From: Pseudomonas ceruminis
GTDB lineage: Bacteria > Pseudomonadota > Gammaproteobacteria > Pseudomonadales > Pseudomonadaceae
DNA: 64,000 nt
Assembly: GCF_021602025.1 (NCBI RefSeq)
Contig: NZ_BQHW01000011.1
Location: forward strand, 102,854 to 166,853
Direction: 5' to 3'
Part shown: positions 55,218 to 62,603 of the stretch, piece by piece
How positions within the stretch are numbered: position 1 is the first letter of the stretch
Layout: each line of letters opens with the position of its first letter
Notes under the pieces: generated by a model
Database searches by the model: none
What the model was told of the DNA's origin: nothing
What the model saw: the letters and a program-made list of their open reading frames with translations, nothing else
Position numbers and translations under genes: made by a program

Positions 55218-56381
55218 ATGCTCACCACCCTCGCCATCGGCAACTACCGCTCGATCAACCATCTTGTGTTGCCACTAGGCCAACTCAACTTGGTGACCGG
55301 TGCCAACGGCAGCGGCAAATCCAATTTGTACAAAGCCCTGCGCCTGCTCGCCGAAACCGCTCAGGGCGGCGTGATTGAGGCGCTTGCCCGCGAAGGCGGC
55401 CTGGACTCGACCTGGTGGGCCGGACCAGAAACCAGTGCGCGGATGAGGCGCGGCGAGGTGCCCATCCAAGGCCAGCACCCGAGCGACGCCAAACGCCTAC
55501 GGCTCGGTTTCGCCACCGAGGATTTCGGCTTTGCCATTTCCCTCGGCTTACCGATTCCCCTGCCCTATCCCTCCGCATTCATGCTCGACCCTGAGATCAA
55601 GTGCGAAGCCATCTGGGGCGCTGGCGCCTATCGCCCCGCTTCCCTGCTGGTAGAGCGCAAGAACGCCATGGTGCGGGCCCGCGAGGGCAACGGCTGGACA
55701 GTGCTCGATCAGCATGCTGACAGCGGCGAGAGCTTCTTCAACATCGTCGGGCGGCCCCGCCAGGCGCCGGAAATTGGTGAGCTGCGCGCCTTCATCAACA
55801 GCTGGCGGTTCTATGACCACTTTCGCATCGACCGCGACGCGCCTTGCCGACAGCCACAGCTGGGCACACGGTCGCCGGTGCTGCATCACGATGGGCGCAA
55901 CCTCGCTTCGGCGCTGCAGACCATAATCGAGATTGGCGATGTCGAAGACCTGGTCGCGGCGCTGGATGACGCATTTCCCGGGAGCCGCCTGGAGATAGAT
56001 GCTCCTGCGGGAGGGCTGTTCAGCGTGCGGTTACACCAGCATGGGCTGCTACGGCCGCTAGGGGGAGCTGAATTGTCGGACGGCACCTTGAGATACCTGT
56101 TGCTGATGGCCGCGCTGCTGACACCGCGCCCGCCGTCGCTGATGGTGCTGAACGAACCGGAAACCAGCTTGCATGCCGATTTGCTCCCTGCGCTGGCACG
56201 CTTGATCATCCGCGCCTCGCAACGTAGCCAGGTGTGGGTAGTGTCGCACAGCAAGCCGCTGATCGACGCGCTGACCGCGTGCGACGGGTGCAATGTGCTG
56301 GAGCTTGAGAAGCACCACGGGCGGACGCAGTTGCTAGGGGCCGGGATGCTTGACGAGCCGCTTTGGCGGTGGGTTGACTGA
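55218..56381 (+). CDS. AAA ATPase, RecF/OLD-like (AAA_21)
   Basis: A 387-residue ABC-type ATPase of the SMC/RecF-like group. Walker A is VTGANGSGKSNLYKAL directly after LTTLAIGNYRSINHL. The signature region is LGGAELSDGTLRYLLLMAALL, Walker B is LMVLNEPETSLH, and the His-switch is WVVSHSKPL. No Toprim nuclease domain follows, unlike full OLD proteins, so it may work with another nuclease. The GIY-YIG-like gene is adjacent and divergent. GGAG precedes the ATG at 55218. Similar ATPases occur in many genomes, often in defence islands. Confidence 0.87.
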   Translation: MLTTLAIGNYRSINHLVLPLGQLNLVTGANGSGKSNLYKALRLLAETAQGGVIEALAREGGLDSTWWAGPETSARMRRGEVPIQGQHPSDAKRLRLGFATEDFGFAISLGLPIPLPYPSAFMLDPEIKCEAIWGAGAYRPASLLVERKNAMVRAREGNGWTVLDQHADSGESFFNIVGRPRQAPEIGELRAFINSWRFYDHFRIDRDAPCRQPQLGTRSPVLHHDGRNLASALQTIIEIGDVEDLVAALDDAFPGSRLEIDAPAGGLFSVRLHQHGLLRPLGGAELSDGTLRYLLLMAALLTPRPPSLMVLNEPETSLHADLLPALARLIIRASQRSQVWVVSHSKPLIDALTACDGCNVLELEKHHGRTQLLGAGMLDEPLWRWVD

Positions 56382-56528
56382 CTCCAAATACCAAGGCTGG
56401 TACAGTAACCCGCGAATGGAGGCACGCGGTGCCCGGCACCGGCTTTGCCGGTGTCACAGCGGCCCCATTGGCGATGGCTGACCAACAGCAGGCCTGGGGC
56501 CTACGCCAGGCCTCCCTTGAAAGTGCGC

Positions 56529-57245
56529 TCAAGGCCGCATGAGCGGCTCGATCCCGATCCACTTTTTCACGGGGTGATAGCAAAGCTTCAGCGGCGGAAT
56601 CTGCACCTTGCGGCCCTGAACATCCAGCGCGCCGAGATGAATCGTCCACTTGGAGTCCGCATCGAACTTGTCCGTCTGGAAGATCACATAGGCCGAACCG
56701 TAGCGCTTGTTGTTGGTGATCTTGGGGATCATCCGGTGCACTTCGTCGCTGTTGATGTCATACGGCGATGGCCGAGCGGTTTTCTCACTCACCCACGGAA
56801 AGTCGTAGATATCGTTGATGCCCAGGTACACCTCCGGCCGTGCATTCAAACGTGAACCGTCTTCAAAGGTGATGTAAGCCTGGCGGCTGTCGTAGAGGAC
56901 CGGGATCGGCGGCTCCCCCCGTTTGGAATCGGTCGACGGGCGCTGTCGGTCTTTGTTGTAGGCGATCAGCTGCACAAAGAATTCCGGCCGCTTGTACTCC
57001 TCGCCCGGGTACTGCACGTAAAGGCCTTGCTCGTAGCGCTTCTCGCCCCATTGCGCGGCGTGGTCGTAGAGGTAGGTTTCCAGGTAGAGCGTAGTTTCAC
57101 CCTGCGGGCCTGGCACCTTGAACTGGAACTCGGAGTCGCAAAGGTCCGCGTAGGCGGCGCGTTCCCGTTTCCAGGGGACACAGGCGGTTAACGAGGTGAC
57201 TGCCAGCAGTAACAGGAGGGAGGTTGTGCGTTTCAGGTTATTCAT
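56529..57245 (-). CDS. Uncharacterised lipoprotein
   Basis: A 238-residue protein with a lipoprotein signal (SLTAC, Cys about 22) following MNNLKRTTSLLLLLAV. The mature part is rich in aromatic and beta-type sequence (LYLETYLYDHAAQWGEKRYEQGLYVQYPGEEY). I do not recognise a family. It may be a type VI secretion-associated or immunity-like lipoprotein, without direct evidence. The start at 57245 has AGG upstream; the frame is open to 57305. Confidence 0.78.
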   Translation of the reverse strand: MNNLKRTTSLLLLLAVTSLTACVPWKRERAAYADLCDSEFQFKVPGPQGETTLYLETYLYDHAAQWGEKRYEQGLYVQYPGEEYKRPEFFVQLIAYNKDRQRPSTDSKRGEPPIPVLYDSRQAYITFEDGSRLNARPEVYLGINDIYDFPWVSEKTARPSPYDINSDEVHRMIPKITNNKRYGSAYVIFQTDKFDADSKWTIHLGALDVQGRKVQIPPLKLCYHPVKKWIGIEPLMRP

Positions 57246-57458
57246 GACCTGCCTTGGTCTAGGTACGAGCTGATCAGTTTCGGGCGCTAAGTGGCGGAAG
57301 TCCATGGTGCCCCTTTGCCATTATCGCGATACGGGCAGCTGACCACACCCAGGCCAGGATGTGGCCACAAAGCCGGAAATGGATTTGCTAAGATCGCGTC
57401 ATTTCCGCTGGATGAGCGCATGTTCATTCACGCCTTTTGCAGCTTGCTGGAAGACCCG

Positions 57459-57638
57459 ATGAACAAATTGATTCTGCCTGTCGCCATTTTCGTTAGCGTC
57501 ATCATTACTGGAAAGATAGCCGAGCATTACGGCCTGGAAGGCAGCTGGAAAATCGGCCTGCTGTGCCTCGTGGCAGCTGCCGTCCAGATCACTGTCACCC
57601 GCTTTCAGCGCTCCCGGCAGCAGAAAGCGCAGCTGTAA
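57459..57638 (+). CDS. Small membrane protein
   Basis: A 59-residue protein with two hydrophobic segments (about 3-17, LILPVAIFVSVIITG, and 31-47) and a basic tail. GGAAG lies 7 nt before the ATG at 57459; the frame is open further 5' without better sites. No family is recognised. Confidence 0.6.
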   Translation: MNKLILPVAIFVSVIITGKIAEHYGLEGSWKIGLLCLVAAAVQITVTRFQRSRQQKAQL

Positions 57639-57720
57639 AGCGTTGCTGCAGCTGCTTGCACTTTCAATTTGCTCAGGTCTGCCAAGGCAGGCTCCAGCGA
57701 TGCCTGGCAGGAGGCCATAG

Positions 57721-58218
57721 ATGTTCAACCATCCAACCCACCCTGAAACCCTGGCGTGGTTCACCCGGTTCAATGTGGCAGAGGAGCCTTACAGCGTCTG
57801 CTCCATCGATGTGACTACCGAGCCGACGGAAACCTGGTTCTTCCAGCGAAACCGCTTGCGCCCTGAAAGCTTGAAACTCGAATTGAGCCTTCCACTGAAT
57901 GGCAAATGGCGGGTAGAACTGTCGCGCCATGACAACCTGTTCAACGTACAATGGCGCCCAGATGATCAGCTGTGCGTAGAGTCTCAGCAATTGCGGTATA
58001 GCAAGCTGATAAAGTGGCCACGCCTGTACTCCCTGATGGACTTCCCAAGCCTTGTTGGCCAACTAGAGGCATGCCTGGAAGTGCGCTTCGTACGCCATGC
58101 GGATTTCGGCGCACGCTTGCTGCAGCCTGAAACGCTGGCACGCAATGCCCTGATTCGTGAGTGGCTAGCGCCCGCGTGCGACACCTTTGGGTGGGCGAGG
58201 AAAATACAGGCGGATTAA
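57721..58218 (+). CDS. Hypothetical cytosolic protein
   Basis: A 165-residue protein with GGAGG before the ATG. The composition is acidic and aromatic (CSIDVTTEPTETWFFQRNRL, KWRVELSRHDNLFNVQW). No signal peptide or membrane helix is evident. It resembles the size and style of immunity proteins, but I cannot support a function. Confidence 0.7.
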   Translation: MFNHPTHPETLAWFTRFNVAEEPYSVCSIDVTTEPTETWFFQRNRLRPESLKLELSLPLNGKWRVELSRHDNLFNVQWRPDDQLCVESQQLRYSKLIKWPRLYSLMDFPSLVGQLEACLEVRFVRHADFGARLLQPETLARNALIREWLAPACDTFGWARKIQAD

Positions 58219-58330
58219 CTGGACTACACAGACCGGTGCAGATTGATGGTCACGGTATGAGGACTTTTCTTTCACTCAATTTTCACGTCGCCTTGCGGAG
58301 AATCGAATTATCCCTACGTGATAGTCCCTT

Positions 58331-58350
58331 GCCCGCCTCGGCGGGCTTTC
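58331..58350 (+). terminator. Rho-independent terminator
   Basis: GCCCGCC-TC-GGCGGGC (58331-58346) is followed by TTTCTTTT on the plus strand, 113 nt after the stop of the 165-residue gene. No gene lies in the 58219-58486 gap. Confidence 0.7.
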
Positions 58351-58486
58351 TTTTGCTCGCACTACTCCTCGTGTGCGTTTTTCGTTGCACATAGAAATAG
58401 TCGGCCTAATCTCGATCCGTCGCTGCCAATAACAACGCCCCGGCGGGTGCCGAGGCGGTAATGATTTTTTAACGAGACTCAGCAGA

Positions 58487-58666
58487 TCAAAGCCTTGATT
58501 GCTCGCATTTAACCCTAAGCCGCTCCATCGCATCCGGAGCTATCGGCGCGGTCATCATGGACCGGTAGTTGATGCACTCAGAGGTTTCTGCCTGAGCCTT
58601 CGGAGGCTCGCTCGTAGAACAGCCAGCGAGTATTACCAAGATTGCGATTACCGCGACGGTCTTCAT
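58487..58666 (-). CDS. Small lipoprotein (59 residues)
   Basis: A 59-residue protein with a perfect AAGGAGG ribosome site five to eight bases before the ATG at 58666. The signal sequence MKTVAVIAILVILAGC ends in the lipobox ILAGC (Cys16). The mature part has three Cys including the lipid anchor (positions 16, 31 and 54). The strong ribosome site and lipobox support a real gene. Its function is unknown; it lies just outside the prophage junction. Confidence 0.75.
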   Translation of the reverse strand: MKTVAVIAILVILAGCSTSEPPKAQAETSECINYRSMMTAPIAPDAMERLRVKCEQSRL

Positions 58667-58742
58667 TATGATCCCTCCTTAGAGGGGGTACTGTATCGGC
58701 AAAAATCCGCTGGATGCAAAAACCGGCTTCGCGGGACTTTTG

Positions 58743-58788
58743 AAAACCCCCGGTACAGCGGCCAGGCACAATCATACGAGGGGGTTTT
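58743..58788. repeat. Inverted repeat AAAACCCCC/GGGGGTTTT
   Basis: Nine-base arms at 58743-58751 and 58780-58788 face each other over 28 bp. The T-run on either strand makes it a possible bidirectional terminator between the small lipoprotein gene and the tRNA remnant. No gene is seen in 58667-58893. Confidence 0.4.
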
Positions 58789-58847
58789 AGATCTTGAAGA
58801 GGAGGCAGGCGTAAAAACCTGAGAAGTCACGCAAAAGTCACACACAT

Positions 58848-58877
58848 GAAAAAGGCCATCCCTTTCGGAAATGGCCT
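58848..58877 (-). terminator. Rho-independent terminator behind the tRNA-Pro remnant
   Basis: On the minus strand AGGCCAT and ATGGCCT pair around a 12-nt loop and are followed by TTTTT. It lies 17 bp downstream of the CCA end of the tRNA-Pro remnant, as expected for the original tRNA terminator. Confidence 0.75.
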
Positions 58878-58893
58878 AAGTCATTGAAATATA

Positions 58894-58940
58894 TGGTCGG
58901 GACGGAGTGATTCGAACACTCGACCCCTTGCACCCCATGC
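58894..58940 (-). other. 3' fragment of tRNA-Pro(GGG): prophage attachment site (left junction)
   Basis: Read on the minus strand, this is the 3' part of a proline tRNA from the anticodon loop (ATGGGGT, anticodon GGG) through the T arm (GAGTGTTCGAATCACTC) to the acceptor ending GTCCCGACCA. The 5' part (D arm and acceptor start) is missing to the right, where phage DNA begins. This is the structure left when a phage with a 3'-tRNA attP integrates; the intact tRNA should lie at the other end, outside the window. Confidence 0.82.
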
Positions 58941-59149
58941 GTGCAGGATACACCTAAAGCCTTACGGATCAAGGCCTTGAGCGGGCGCTCGCTGCAAACG
59001 GTGCCGCACTGTGCCATACCCTATTTCACCATTCCCCGAAAATCTCCCCACGGGCTCCGGCCCGCATCCGGCGTTCTGCCGATCACATTCCCCATCCCAT
59101 CCGCTACACCTCGTCGCCTGGCCATGGCCGATTGCGTCGAATCGAAATA

Positions 59150-59165
59150 CTGTATGCCCATACAG
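59150..59165. promoter_or_regulatory. LexA (SOS) box
   Basis: CTGTATGCCCATACAG fits the CTGT-N8-ACAG consensus exactly and is fully palindromic in its flanks. It lies 18 bp before the start at 59184, so LexA would cover the promoter of the SOS-type gene pair. The remaining part of 58941-59183 carries no recognised gene. Confidence 0.8.
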
Positions 59166-59183
59166 CTACTGCGAGTCATCCAG

Positions 59184-59516
59184 ATGGACATCGACACAAC
59201 CGGGTTCGAGCTCGGCATGCCAACCCGCGAGGAAATGCTCGAGCATCAATCCCACATGCTTTGCAACGAAAACGACCAGCTCAGGCGGGAGCTGGTCAGG
59301 GCCAAGCGCAACATCGAGAAGCTCGTAGAGATCAACCAGAGCCTGCAGGATCAGATAGCTGTCGAGTTCCGCCGTGCGAACGGGGCCTACGTCGAGTACG
59401 TGCACCTGATGAATATCGCGCGCGCCCATTACGGCATCGATCTGACCAGGGACGGCTACGACCTTGATCCTCGAGAGCACCTCAAGCACATGGAGGCGAA
59501 AATCAGGGAAAGCTGA
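59184..59516 (+). CDS. Phage-encoded SOS-controlled coiled-coil protein
   Basis: A 110-residue protein. Start at 59184 is chosen because a LexA box lies just upstream; earlier in-frame ATGs (59124, 59154) overlap it. Residues about 20-60 form a coiled coil (ENDQLRRELVRAKRNIEKLVEINQSLQDQI), followed by RARAHYGIDLTRDGYDLDPREHLKHMEA-like helical sequence. No family is recognised. It is followed 35 nt later by the SRAP gene and probably co-transcribed. Confidence 0.7.
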   Translation: MDIDTTGFELGMPTREEMLEHQSHMLCNENDQLRRELVRAKRNIEKLVEINQSLQDQIAVEFRRANGAYVEYVHLMNIARAHYGIDLTRDGYDLDPREHLKHMEAKIRES

Positions 59517-59551
59517 GGCTATGCTTATCAGTTCGGATAGGAGGACGGCGC

Positions 59552-60217
59552 ATGTGCGGAAGGCTGAGCCAATACCGTGGGATACACGATTTCGTCGAGA
59601 CGCTCAGCCTGCCAGAGGCTTGGACAAACAACGTCGGCGACCAGCCTTTGGGCCGATACAACGTCGCGCCGACGACGCCTGTTGCTGTGCTGAGGATAGG
59701 GGGCGCAGGCCCGCGTATGGACCTGGTGAGGTGGGGATGGCGGCCGCACTGGGCAACCGACCGTGCAGCACCCATCAACGCAAGGGTCGAAAAGGTGGCG
59801 CACGGGCCGTTCTTCCGGGCTATCTGGCCGCACCGCGCCATAACGCCCATCGACGGTTGGTATGAGTGGGTCGACGAGGGCGGGCCGAAGAAACAGCCCT
59901 ACTACATCCGGCGCCGAGACGGCCACCCTGCCCTGTGCGCCAGTATCGGCCAGTTCGCCGGCAATGAGCACGACGGGTTCGTGATCATCACCGCCGACGC
60001 ACAGGGTGGCATGGTCGATGTGCACGACCGTAGACCGGTGGTTTTCGCGCCGTCCTTGGCTCGAGAGTGGATGGCGGCCGGGACCCCGAAGGAACAGGCC
60101 GAGCAAATGGCGCTCAACCTGGGCGAATCAGCGGAAGCCTTTGAGTGGTACCGGGTGAGCACCGCGGTGGGCAACGTGCGCAACCAGGGCGCCGGGCTGA
60201 TTGAGCCGCTTCAGTGA
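59552..60217 (+). CDS. SOS response-associated peptidase-like protein (SRAP, YedK/HMCES family)
   Basis: A 221-residue protein that in characterised relatives forms a covalent thiazolidine link to abasic sites in single-stranded DNA. The catalytic Cys2 is in MCGRLSQY, the Asn in NARVEKVAH, the Glu in DGWYEWVDEG and the His in VHDRRPVVF. The usual MP after HDR is RP here, a small deviation. AGGAGG lies before the ATG. Placed behind a LexA box, it fits a phage SOS module that protects or repairs replicating DNA. Its end overlaps the convergent gene at 60211 by seven bases. Confidence 0.93.
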   Translation: MCGRLSQYRGIHDFVETLSLPEAWTNNVGDQPLGRYNVAPTTPVAVLRIGGAGPRMDLVRWGWRPHWATDRAAPINARVEKVAHGPFFRAIWPHRAITPIDGWYEWVDEGGPKKQPYYIRRRDGHPALCASIGQFAGNEHDGFVIITADAQGGMVDVHDRRPVVFAPSLAREWMAAGTPKEQAEQMALNLGESAEAFEWYRVSTAVGNVRNQGAGLIEPLQ

Positions 60218-60435
60218 AGAGGTGGTAAAACTTTTCCACGGGCCTTGGCTATCACCCTGAACTGATAGTCGGAGACGGCCTGGAACAACGACTCAGCTTG
60301 CAGGCGCAGGCGCTCCACCTCCGCCGGCGGAGTGCCGTTGTCTTGGGCCTGGTGATACGCACGCAAAGCGTCCATCGCCTGCTGTATCAACGGTTCTCCT
60401 GCTTCTACCATGCCAATAAAGGTGCGCTTATCCAC
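60211..60435 (-). CDS. Small hypothetical phage protein
   Basis: A 74-residue helical protein (LIQQAMDALRAYHQAQ, EVERLRLQAESLFQAVSDYQFRV). The start is GTG at 60435 with GGAG upstream. No signal or membrane segment. It sits downstream of the spanin genes in the lysis cassette. Function unknown. Confidence 0.65.
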   Translation of the reverse strand: MDKRTFIGMVEAGEPLIQQAMDALRAYHQAQDNGTPPAEVERLRLQAESLFQAVSDYQFRVIAKARGKVLPPLH

Positions 60436-60448
60436 TGCCCTGCTCCAC

Positions 60449-60946
60449 TCAGTTGATCAGGGCATTATAGGACGCCTCGCAGGTCTGGCCGGCTATTCGG
60501 GCACGGTCATAAGCTTTCGCCAGCTCTCCCGCTCGAGCATCAGCCCGTGTGAGCAGGTCGGAGAGCACCATGGCGGCGCGGGTGGCTGCCTGGCCTCGGG
60601 CGACAGCGGCGGTATCCGTGCCGGGGCAACTGACGGTGGCGGCGAGCTTGGCGCCTTCGTCGCGCAGCCGCTGGCCAACAGCATCGGCGCCAGCAGCGCC
60701 AACATCAGCAATCGTTCGTTCTTCCTGGGCATGAGCTCTCGCCTCCTCCTGCGCCTGGGCGCGTCGTTGTTCTTCCTGGCGGGCCGTGCGCTCGCCGATC
60801 ACCTCGGCCAAGCGATCGCCACTGTCCCGCTGGGCTGATGCAGCGGCGGCCTCGGCCCGCTCTACCGCCCGGCCGTGCTGGTACGTCAGCCAGTAGCTGC
60901 CCAGCAGCACCAGCAGCGCAATTGATCTGATTGCCCAGGACTTCAT
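60449..60946 (-). CDS. Rz-like inner-membrane spanin (DUF2514 type)
   Basis: A 165-residue protein with one N-terminal transmembrane helix (about 6-22, AIRSIALLVLLGSYWLTY) and a long charged coiled coil (about 25-110, rich in A, E, R and Q). This is the i-spanin layout that fuses membranes with an outer-membrane Rz1 partner at lysis. The start at 60946 overlaps the endolysin stop by four bases; the frame is open to 61051. The o-spanin is nested inside it. Confidence 0.82.
   Translation of the reverse strand: MKSWAIRSIALLVLLGSYWLTYQHGRAVERAEAAAASAQRDSGDRLAEVIGERTARQEEQRRAQAQEEARAHAQEERTIADVGAAGADAVGQRLRDEGAKLAATVSCPGTDTAAVARGQAATRAAMVLSDLLTRADARAGELAKAYDRARIAGQTCEASYNALIN
60493..60732 (-). 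CDS. Rz1-like outer-membrane lipoprotein spanin, nested in Rz
   Basis: A 79-residue reading frame entirely inside the Rz gene in another frame. It has GGAGGAGG ahead of the ATG at 60732, a lipoprotein signal (LLMLALLAPMLLASGC, lipobox ASGC, Cys23) and a proline-rich stretch (SSPPPSVAPARIPPLSP). These are classic Rz1 features, and nested Rz/Rz1 genes are well known in lambda-like phages. Confidence 0.85.
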   Translation of the reverse strand: MPRKNERLLMLALLAPMLLASGCATKAPSSPPPSVAPARIPPLSPEARQPPAPPWCSPTCSHGLMLERESWRKLMTVPE

Positions 60947-61431
60947 GCCGGCACCCCACCTAACTTCGCCCACTGCGCCAGCAACTTGTCCAGGCGGTGC
61001 GGGTTTTGCTGGTAGTTGTTCCCGGGAAAGCTGGCCCAGATGTTCGAGCACTTGGCGATCGCCTGCTCGACGCGGCCTGCCTTAATGTCATCCAGCGCCC
61101 GGCGTTCTCGGATCTGCTGTAGGGCGATGCGGTCCTGGTTCTCCGGGGTGAACCCGCCCGCCAGGCGCAGGCTTGACCGGTACGCATCCCAGTAACGCTC
61201 AAGCAGCTGGTACCGGCCAGCAGCGGTGCTGGTGACCGGCCTGCCGTTGATGGGGAAGGTCAGCTTGCGCCGCGGGTGATCGGCATAGCCCTGGAACAGG
61301 CCGCCGCCGTACAGCACGTTGTAGCCATCGTCGCTGGTTTTCACGGTAGAGGTGCCTTCCGAGAAGGCGATCAGGTCCAGGAAGCGGAGCACGTTCGCGC
61401 CACCGGCCTGGGCCTCAGTAAGTCGGGCCAT
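60943..61431 (-). CDS. Phage endolysin, lambda lysozyme (transglycosylase) family
   Basis: A 162-residue muralytic enzyme. Residues 15-90 contain RFLDLIAFSEGTSTVKTSDDGYNVLYGGGLF and TSTAAGRYQLLERYWDAY, typical of lambda gpR and relatives that cut the glycan strand without water; the catalytic Glu is in AFSEGT. There is no signal peptide, so release needs a holin, which I did not find in the window. It is the first gene of the lysis block with Rz/Rz1 directly behind it. Confidence 0.93.
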   Translation of the reverse strand: MARLTEAQAGGANVLRFLDLIAFSEGTSTVKTSDDGYNVLYGGGLFQGYADHPRRKLTFPINGRPVTSTAAGRYQLLERYWDAYRSSLRLAGGFTPENQDRIALQQIRERRALDDIKAGRVEQAIAKCSNIWASFPGNNYQQNPHRLDKLLAQWAKLGGVPA

Positions 61432-61446
61432 AGGTTTTCTCCAGGC

Positions 61447-61472
61447 AAAAAGAAGCCCGCACGAAGCGGGCT
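61447..61472 (-). terminator. Rho-independent terminator before the endolysin gene
   Basis: AGCCCGC (61454-61460) pairs with GCGGGCT (61466-61472), and the minus strand continues into TTCTTTTTG. It lies between the 74-residue gene and the endolysin gene, so the tail and lysis genes may be separate transcripts or be read through by a late antiterminated polymerase. Confidence 0.75.
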
Positions 61473-61492
61473 GTGGTGTCCAGTGGGCTCGG

Positions 61493-61717
61493 TCAGGCTT
61501 CCGGTGCCTCGGTGGGTGGCTCTGGCTCGGCCGGGTCCTTGGCGGTGACGGTCACCTTGGCGCTGTAGTCCTTCAGCACCTTGGCGGTAAAGACTTGGGC
61601 TGCCGGAAACTGGCTCAGGATCTCCCGCGCACGAGCATCAGCTTCTTCCTGTGTGGCATAGCGGTAGTTATTAGCGGAATCGAAGTTGTTGCTCAGATTG
61701 ATAGCGACGTAAGGCAT
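61493..61717 (-). CDS. Small hypothetical phage protein
   Basis: A 74-residue protein with a compact alpha/beta start (MPYVAINLSNNFDSANNYRY, EEADARAREILSQF) and a proline/glutamate-rich tail ending PTEAPEA. It is located between the tail genes and the lysis genes. Not a holin, because there is no membrane helix. Function unknown. Confidence 0.65.
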   Translation of the reverse strand: MPYVAINLSNNFDSANNYRYATQEEADARAREILSQFPAAQVFTAKVLKDYSAKVTVTAKDPAEPEPPTEAPEA

Positions 61718-61740
61718 GGATGTTTCCTCTTCGTTGATGG

Positions 61741-62595
61741 TTATCTAAATGGAAATGGGTAATCGGATGCTCGAATCACAAGCGCTTGTGGTTGGCGATC
61801 TGTTGGAATATCGAACCATGATGTGTTTGAGTTACCGAAGGTGGTGGCTGTTGTTGCTACTGCCGGACTAAAAAAGAAGCGAACTCCATTTTGAGACCCG
61901 CCACACCCCTCGCTCGCACCAACTCGATACAATCCATCGCCAACATCTGATCCTTGATTCAGGCCGCAACCCCTAGAGAATGTAAGGCTAGCAGCTAGTT
62001 CGCCGCTAACACTCCCGACAAAGACGGCCCCTTTTGGTTGTCTGAAATCAGAGCCTGACCACTCTCTACCGGATGTTTCATTTGCACCACCCACATACGG
62101 GGTTGCTCGAGAGTCAGCGCCGGGGACTTGAGTTGGATTGATTGGTGGCGGATTCACGGTTGCCACTATGTTCAGTGGCGGCATGCCTGTTGTGAAGCTC
62201 ACTCTCCCGGATGCGTCGTAACATTCCATGCCGCTCCTCTCACCCACATCGCGCATCAGATCGAATACAAATGCCTTGGTGCCAGGTGTGCAACCTTGAA
62301 AGTACAGGGTTCGTACATTCCCACTTATGCTTTCACCGCAAGGCTTCCCGTCACCCACCAAGAAAACGATCGGGGAAATCGCGCCGGTTACCGTGATCCC
62401 GCATATGGGGTCAAGCAAATTCAGATAAGACCAGCTGCTTTCCTCATTGGGTGGGAGGTTTGCGGAGCGGATATAGTACCGGCCCCATCTATCAACCAAA
62501 TTTAGGTAACCACTCTTCAGTAGGCCGTAACAGATACGATCGATGTCAAAAAGGAGGGAGCCGTCCTCCTTGAAGGCTTGGAATCCAACTGGCAT
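61741..62595 (-). CDS. Phage tail-associated hypothetical protein
   Basis: A 284-residue protein beginning MPVGFQAFKEDGSLLFDIDRICYGLLKSG, a start often seen in short proteins behind tail-tip genes. It is rich in G, S, T, N and aromatic residues with likely beta structure. Six or more Cys are present (ICG, PCG, QGCTPG, ECY, RGCG, EGCGG). It may be a tail decoration or receptor-binding accessory protein. No known family is claimed. Confidence 0.75.
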   Translation of the reverse strand: MPVGFQAFKEDGSLLFDIDRICYGLLKSGYLNLVDRWGRYYIRSANLPPNEESSWSYLNLLDPICGITVTGAISPIVFLVGDGKPCGESISGNVRTLYFQGCTPGTKAFVFDLMRDVGERSGMECYDASGRVSFTTGMPPLNIVATVNPPPINPTQVPGADSRATPYVGGANETSGREWSGSDFRQPKGAVFVGSVSGELAASLTFSRGCGLNQGSDVGDGLYRVGASEGCGGSQNGVRFFFSPAVATTATTFGNSNTSWFDIPTDRQPQALVIRASDYPFPFR

Positions 62596-62603
62596 ATGTC
62601 ATC

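Noticed and set aside
48317-58000. Known BREX or CBASS operon next to the WYL regulator
   Set aside because: No PglZ, BrxC, methyltransferase, cyclase (CD-NTase) or Cap effector sequence is present.
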